Positions 59,501 to 64,000 of a DNA stretch of 64,000 bases are shown here, piece after piece. The stretch is from Dillenia suffruticosa (Eukaryota > Streptophyta > Magnoliopsida > Dilleniales > Dilleniaceae), in contig JAVTVX010000009.1 of the NCBI GenBank assembly GCA_033439265.1, positions 1,911,609-1,975,608 on the forward strand. The letters run 5' to 3'. Below the pieces are notes generated by a model. That model was not told the DNA's origin. It did no database searches and worked only from the letters and a program-made list of their open reading frames with translations. A program made the translations under genes and the position numbers. Positions within the stretch are counted from its first letter, which is position 1. Every line of letters starts with the position of its first letter.

Positions 59501-61033
59501 TCCTTGATAGATACATTGAAGCGTCTAAGTGTATCACCAAATTTAGCCTGAAAATTTAGATAGGCAGACAAAAATCATCAAGAAAAAAAATATTGTTTTG
59601 AACACTGAATCTCAATAACTCGTCACAATGTATAACATGGTAAAAGCACCAGCACTCAACCATCATGTTTTTCTAATCCATATACTAGCCAACAGTTGGG
59701 GGTGAAGAAGGGCAATATTGACTGCAATATGCATTAAGAAAAAGGGGAAGGGATCAACATAGAAACAACAAAACAACTGAAAGAAGGGTACAGTGATGCA
59801 CCGATAATAAAACTAACACACCATATCCTACAATTTGAACACCCAGAACAGGACATTCTGATTTCACAAAAATCCCAACCAGCAGAACAAAGTGGAAAAA
59901 AATGCAGTGGTTTCATGCAATCTAAAGTGTCATGAGACAAATCACATTTCATAAAAAACATCAGTTGGAAAAGTCCAAGCCAGAAAAAACAGAAAGGTGA
60001 ATCCACAGGCTAAAAAAATGATATAATCAGATCTCAAATACTGAAGCAACAGCAATAATGCATACAGAAACTATGGTACTGGAAAAAGATAAATTCAAGC
60101 AGAGGTCAAAAAATTAATAAAAATAGGCCAAATTAGAGGACAAATGTACAAAGCTTTATACTCGTCATCTTAAAATGTCTTTCTAGGGTTTTATTTCAGC
60201 CGCTCTACCTCATGAGGTACGAGGTATAAATACCATCTCAAAACTTTAAAATTCAAAGAACTTGTTTCCAAAACCATAATCAAACTCAATCAAAAAAGGT
60301 CAAATTAGAGGGCAAATATACAAATGTTTAGACTAATGCAACCAAAAAGAATACAATCCACATCTTAAGATGTCTTCCTAGGGTTTTGTTTCGGCCCCTT
60401 TACCTAGTGGGGTTTGAACATATAGACACTATCACAAAACTTGAATCAAAATCAAAATAAAAAAACTAGTTTCCAAAACCATGATCAAATTTAACAAGAA
60501 TACAATCCCACATCTGAAAATGTCATTCTAGGGCTGTATATTGGCCTCTACCTTATGGGATTTGATCAGAATCAACATCTGTTTCCAAAACCATAATTAA
60601 CACCACAAACAAGAAGAATGGCAGAAGGAAAAAAAAAATGAACAAGAAAGGAACAAAATTATGGAAATGTTAATAAAAGCAAAGCATTAAAGAAAAAGAT
60701 GATCATATCACACATCCAAAAATGAATCAAAACACGAAGCAAAATCAAAGAACTTTTATTTAAAGCCCTAATAACACTATATACAGAACCAGGCAGCCAG
60801 AATCACGACAACAAACACAAATACGGAACAATAAACACACAGAATCATGATTGCGTTACTCAAACCCTAATTAAAATCACTGACTCATTCACACAAGCAC
60901 ACAAAGAATAATGAACAAGGAAACACTCAACACAAAACAAGAACAAACAAATAACCAAAAATTATACCATTAAAGAACAGAATAGATTTTTTTAATAATA
61001 AAAAAAAGGAACCTTGACAACCACAAAAGCCAT
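56504..61033 (-). CDS. NBR1: NBR1 selective-autophagy cargo receptor
   Basis: Seven exons join in frame to 850 residues: 61033-61013, 59547-58331, 58237-58114, 58000-57743, 57638-57489, 57386-56709 and 56608-56504. Domains in order: PB1 (about 2-87, with the acidic OPCA stretch YVDEDGDVVALVDDEDLHD), a long Ser/Pro-rich linker, a ZZ zinc finger (C396, C399, C420, C423), the four-tryptophan FW/NBR1 domain (about 478-590), and two C-terminal UBA domains (about 764-802 and 806-848). The ATG8-interacting motif WDPI (806-809) sits at the start of the second UBA, as in Arabidopsis NBR1. The protein links ubiquitinated aggregates to ATG8 on autophagosome membranes and polymerises through PB1. Exon 1 codes only for MAFVVVK and is followed by a 1,465-nt intron. 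Exon 2 ends in a GTAAG donor that splits a Val codon. Confidence 0.95.
60110..60600. repeat. Three degenerate tandem repeats in NBR1 intron 1
   Basis: Units begin near 60125, 60295 and 60495. Each contains CATCTTAAAATGTC-like sequence, then TTCTAGGGTTTTATTTC, then CTACCTCATGAGGT or its variant, then CATCTCAAAACTT and TTTCCAAAACCATAAT. A fourth, longer copy lies at 62570-62710 as part of the upstream duplication. Confidence 0.8.
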
Positions 61034-61198
61034 GTTTGAGATTAATCAGAAGGATGAGAAGAAAATGCTCCCGGTGAGCCAGGATCAAAGGACTCAAACA
61101 CAAAGAGAGCGAAAGGATAAGCCACTTTCATCTCCCCTCCCCTCCCCTCTCTCTAGTCTCACAAAACCCTAACACAATCCCCTCTCTCTCCACAAGTC

Positions 61199-61210
61199 CT
61201 TTTATAAAGA
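61199..61210 (-). promoter_or_regulatory. TATA box of NBR1
   Basis: TTTATAAAAGGAC on the minus strand lies about 165 nt above the ATG and just upstream of a CT-rich leader (61190-61130). Confidence 0.55.
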
Positions 61211-61299
61211 GATGAGTGACTTGAGCCATAAGACGAGGGTCAAACCTTTGGGGGCTTTTCATTTTCTTAGTTGCAAAGATAACCGACTAATTCTAAGGT

Positions 61300-62560
61300 T
61301 CTGCGAATATTTCTACCTTAAGTTTTCACAATAGAAACAGCAAACAACTCTTTATTATGTATTTTAACGTTTTGGATAACCAGGAAAATTATCTGATAAG
61401 AGGATATTGGATATTATATTTGAAAACTTTTAGCTTTGATTTGGTGATTAAAAAAACAATTTGTTCTTATCGGTTCTATTCTTCTAGTAAGTTCTTCATA
61501 TCAAATTCCTAACTTTTATTTACAAAATACCTCTACTCTACCAAAGGGGGACTAGGCAATAGGCGATTAGTATTTTTTCCCCCTTTTCTTAAGAAAAAGA
61601 GTGTAGTGACTAAAGCAATTACCTTATTTGATAACATACTATAAAAAAACTCAATAAATTATAAACCTATTTGTATCTTTTAAATCTTCTAGGGCCGTTC
61701 TATAAAATTAAAGTTAGACTCAACTCAAATTAGATAAAAGGTTTTCAATACAAAAATTACTGATTTAATAATAATTTTAATTCTCTGTATAGAGATATTT
61801 GACTTTTACTTATATTACTATATTTTGTACTTTTTTTTCCCTTTACTTTAGTTAAGAAAGGAAAAAAAATGAAAGAGCTAAGATCAGCCAAATAGAAACA
61901 AAATGAGGATTCCTATCCCTACAACTCCTTAGATTTTCTAAAACCAACAAAATACGACCTGGGAACATAACATGGCTTACACCTCTTCACGAAAAGTCTT
62001 CTTTGAATTTATAATTCTAATCTTGTAGATAACATCCTTTTCTTTCTGTTTGGTAATGCTTAAGAAAGTTCGACCGGGTTTGATTTGTCTTAATTAGTGT
62101 TTAGTCATATTCTCCTAAAAACAATTCATAAATTAAGTCAAAAAAATTATTTATAAAGAATATAATATTTTATAAATAGAATTCAAACTTTCTATAAAAG
62201 AAATTTAAACCATTATTGCATTAGTAAATTTTTTGTACTGATAATCTCACTTAATCTCTGGTGAGAGTGGCCTCGACTTTCCTGCTCTAACAAAATCTCA
62301 CCATCAACCCTTTCCCAACCAAAAGATCTGGAAAAGAAAGGGGGGGGGGGAAGTGACTGCGTACGAGGCTTTAAAGTCAGTAAAAAGCCCATTATCTAGT
62401 TGTCACTCTAAGCTTGTTTAGGAAAATCTCAGCTGAGCTCAATTCACCTTAATTGGAGTCTATTTTTCTATTTTGAATATGATTTTTTATAGTAATAAAT
62501 GTGTGGTTTTGCAAGTGAAATCAAAATTTTTTTATAAAAGGAATTTAACTTGTCATTATA
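61300..62560. other. Spacer between the NBR1 promoter and its duplicate
   Basis: AT-rich DNA without a recognisable gene; a poly-G run lies at 62341-62350. Confidence 0.5.
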
Positions 62561-63040
62561 TTAACATTACAATACCCACATCTTAGAATATCTTTCTAGG
62601 ATTTTATTTCAACCCCTCAAGCTCATGGGGTTTGATCATATTAACACTATCTCAAAAACTTGAATCAAAATCAAAGAAATTGTTCCCAAAACCATAATTA
62701 ACACCACCAGCAAGAAGAATATGACAGAAGAGGAAACACTTAAAGACAAAATTATGGAAATATTAATAAAAGCAAAGCACTAACGAACAAAATTGTGGAA
62801 TAAAGCATTCCAAAAACGAATAAAAATGAAGCAAAATCAAAGACCCCTCCATCCAAATCCCTAATTACCACCACTCATCGACAGATAGAATCACAAAACA
62901 TTCAACAATTACACAGAACATGAACAATTGCACAAAACCCTAATTAACATCACGTTGATTCACTCACACAAACACAAAAACAGAGAAAGAAGAAAAAGGA
63001 AACATTCAACAATAAACATGAACTGAGTAAAAAAACTAAC

Positions 63041-63061
63041 CTTGAAGACCACCGAAGCCAT
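63041..63061 (-). other. Second NBR1-type first exon (alternative exon or relic)
   Basis: ATG at 63061 opens seven codons, MASVVFK, followed at once by a GTTAGT donor (63040 onward). Length and phase equal those of NBR1 exon 1 (MAFVVVK), so splicing to the exon 2 acceptor at 59548 would give a full NBR1 with a slightly different first PB1 strand. A CT-rich leader and an AT-rich TATA-like stretch (about 63320) lie upstream. Whether it is transcribed is unknown, so it could also be an inert relic. Confidence 0.6.
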
Positions 63062-63271
63062 TTTGAGAGATTGATCAGAAGAAAATGATGGAGAAAGCGT
63101 TCCTGGTGAGCCGCCAAAGGAATTAAAAAGAAAAAAAAAAACCCTAACCCTAAAAATTTGAACAGAATGAACTTTTTTTAAGAAGAAAGACGATATTTGC
63201 AGAGAAGGTTTCAAACTCAACGCGAGAGAAAGAACCGCTGAAAGATCTCTGAGCGTACCCGTAAGCCGCTT

Positions 63272-63273
<2 letters not shown>

Positions 63274-63304
<31 letters not shown>
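63274..63304. repeat. (TC)n microsatellite in the duplicated leader
   Basis: About 15 TC units in the upstream NBR1-like leader. The matching part of the real promoter has only short CT runs. Confidence 0.95.
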
Positions 63305-63308
<4 letters not shown>

Positions 63309-63400
63309 TCTCTGTGAACAAGTTATTTAATGGAGAGAGTGACTTGGAGCATACGACGAGTGTTGGGACTTTTGGGGCTTTTCATTTCCTTAGTAACTAA

Positions 63401-64000
63401 GAAAAGTTTTCATTTTTTTTTTCATTTTATATGATAATCGGAATAATTCAAATAAGTATATATTCTAATTAAAGAATTAATTTTTCCGATATACATTCAT
63501 TTAAATAAAAGAATTTAATATTTTATTATTAAAAATAAATTTGATTCATAAAAGGAGAGGGGTGAGAAGAGGAAGGAAAGGATGAGATTTACTTCACTTC
63601 ATGGATGTAAATACATCTTTTTCTTTTTTATTCGGTAGAAATGAAAAAGAAAAAAATTGGTGATACTTTTTTTATTCGGTTATAATAAAAAGTAGAAAAA
63701 AATATCATTTTATTTTTTTAACTTGATTTATCTCTATAAAATAATTTTTTATTTTTCTAATTTAAAATATTTTTTAAAAATATAATTTTTTAAAAAATAG
63801 TTATTTATTATATTTTTTATAAATTATTTTCACTATTACTTTATATTAAATAAAATTGAAGTAGTAATATAAAAAAAATAAAATCTTCGTCGTTAATGAA
63901 AAAATAATTTGTTCAATAAAACTGTAAATTTTATTATTTTATATTAAATAAAGTCGAAATAAAAAATTAATATATAATTTAGTAAATATTAAAAAAGACA
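63401..64000. other. AT-rich right edge without genes
   Basis: Nothing recognisable is present; long A/T runs extend to the window end. Confidence 0.6.

Larger units (their letters stand above)
62565..63400 (-). repeat. Partial tandem duplication of the NBR1 5' end
   Basis: Matches 60350-61290 in order: intron repeat, TGGAAATATTAATAAAAGCAAAGCA, exon 1, CT-rich leader, then GAGTGACTTG and GGGGCTTTTCATTTTCTTAG (CCTTAG here). It therefore contains promoter, first exon and the beginning of intron 1, but no PB1-coding exon. Confidence 0.88.

Overview
This is eukaryotic nuclear DNA from a flowering plant, most likely a eudicot; I cannot name the species. The evidence is AT-rich intergenic DNA full of (AT)n and (GA)n tracts, short GT-AG introns, a plant PCH2, a plant NBR1 with a PB1-ZZ-FW-UBA-UBA layout, pentatricopeptide-repeat (PPR) genes, a CYP71-type P450 pair, and CACTA-like elements with GCGACGGA subterminal repeats. 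There are no bacterial-style operons, no CRISPR and no viral genes.

Layout. 1-395: first exon of a Di19-like gene running off the left edge (minus). 396-13380: gene-poor DNA, with a probable non-coding RNA at about 7200-7582 (minus) that carries a bulged miR166-complementary site, and a possible gypsy LTR at about 10726-12850. 13546-15414: intronless P-class PPR gene (plus). 16189-20599: 14-exon PCH2/TRIP13 AAA+ ATPase (minus), convergent with the PPR gene. 22586-22975: small conserved plant protein of unknown function (plus).

21200-52740 is a tandem segmental duplication: copy 1 about 21200-38058, copy 2 about 38262-52740. Each copy carries a two-exon P450 (minus), a long repeat-rich spacer, a DYW-type PPR gene (plus) and the 3' part of a Raf-like kinase gene (minus). 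The fates differ. Both P450s are open. The PPR gene is intact only in copy 2. The small gene survives only in copy 1. The kinase is broken in both: copy 1 is truncated at the duplication breakpoint, and copy 2 has a 2-nt frameshift and lacks about 860 bp of kinase-domain exons. Later insertions include two CACTA-like elements, one with a 460-bp very GC-rich island, and a SINE-like insert. A third, nearly deleted P450 copy is left as a 56-nt stub at 28642-28697.

56504-61033: 7-exon NBR1 selective-autophagy receptor (minus). Its promoter, exon 1 and the start of intron 1 are duplicated about 2 kb upstream, leaving a second in-frame first exon at 63041-63061.

The genes are unrelated housekeeping or specialised-metabolism genes, not a pathway cluster. 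The points of most interest are the candidate miR166 target mimic, the divergent fates of duplicated genes, and the second NBR1 first exon. Exon boundaries were derived by hand from splice consensus and reading-frame continuity; homology calls are from memory of the families, without any database search.
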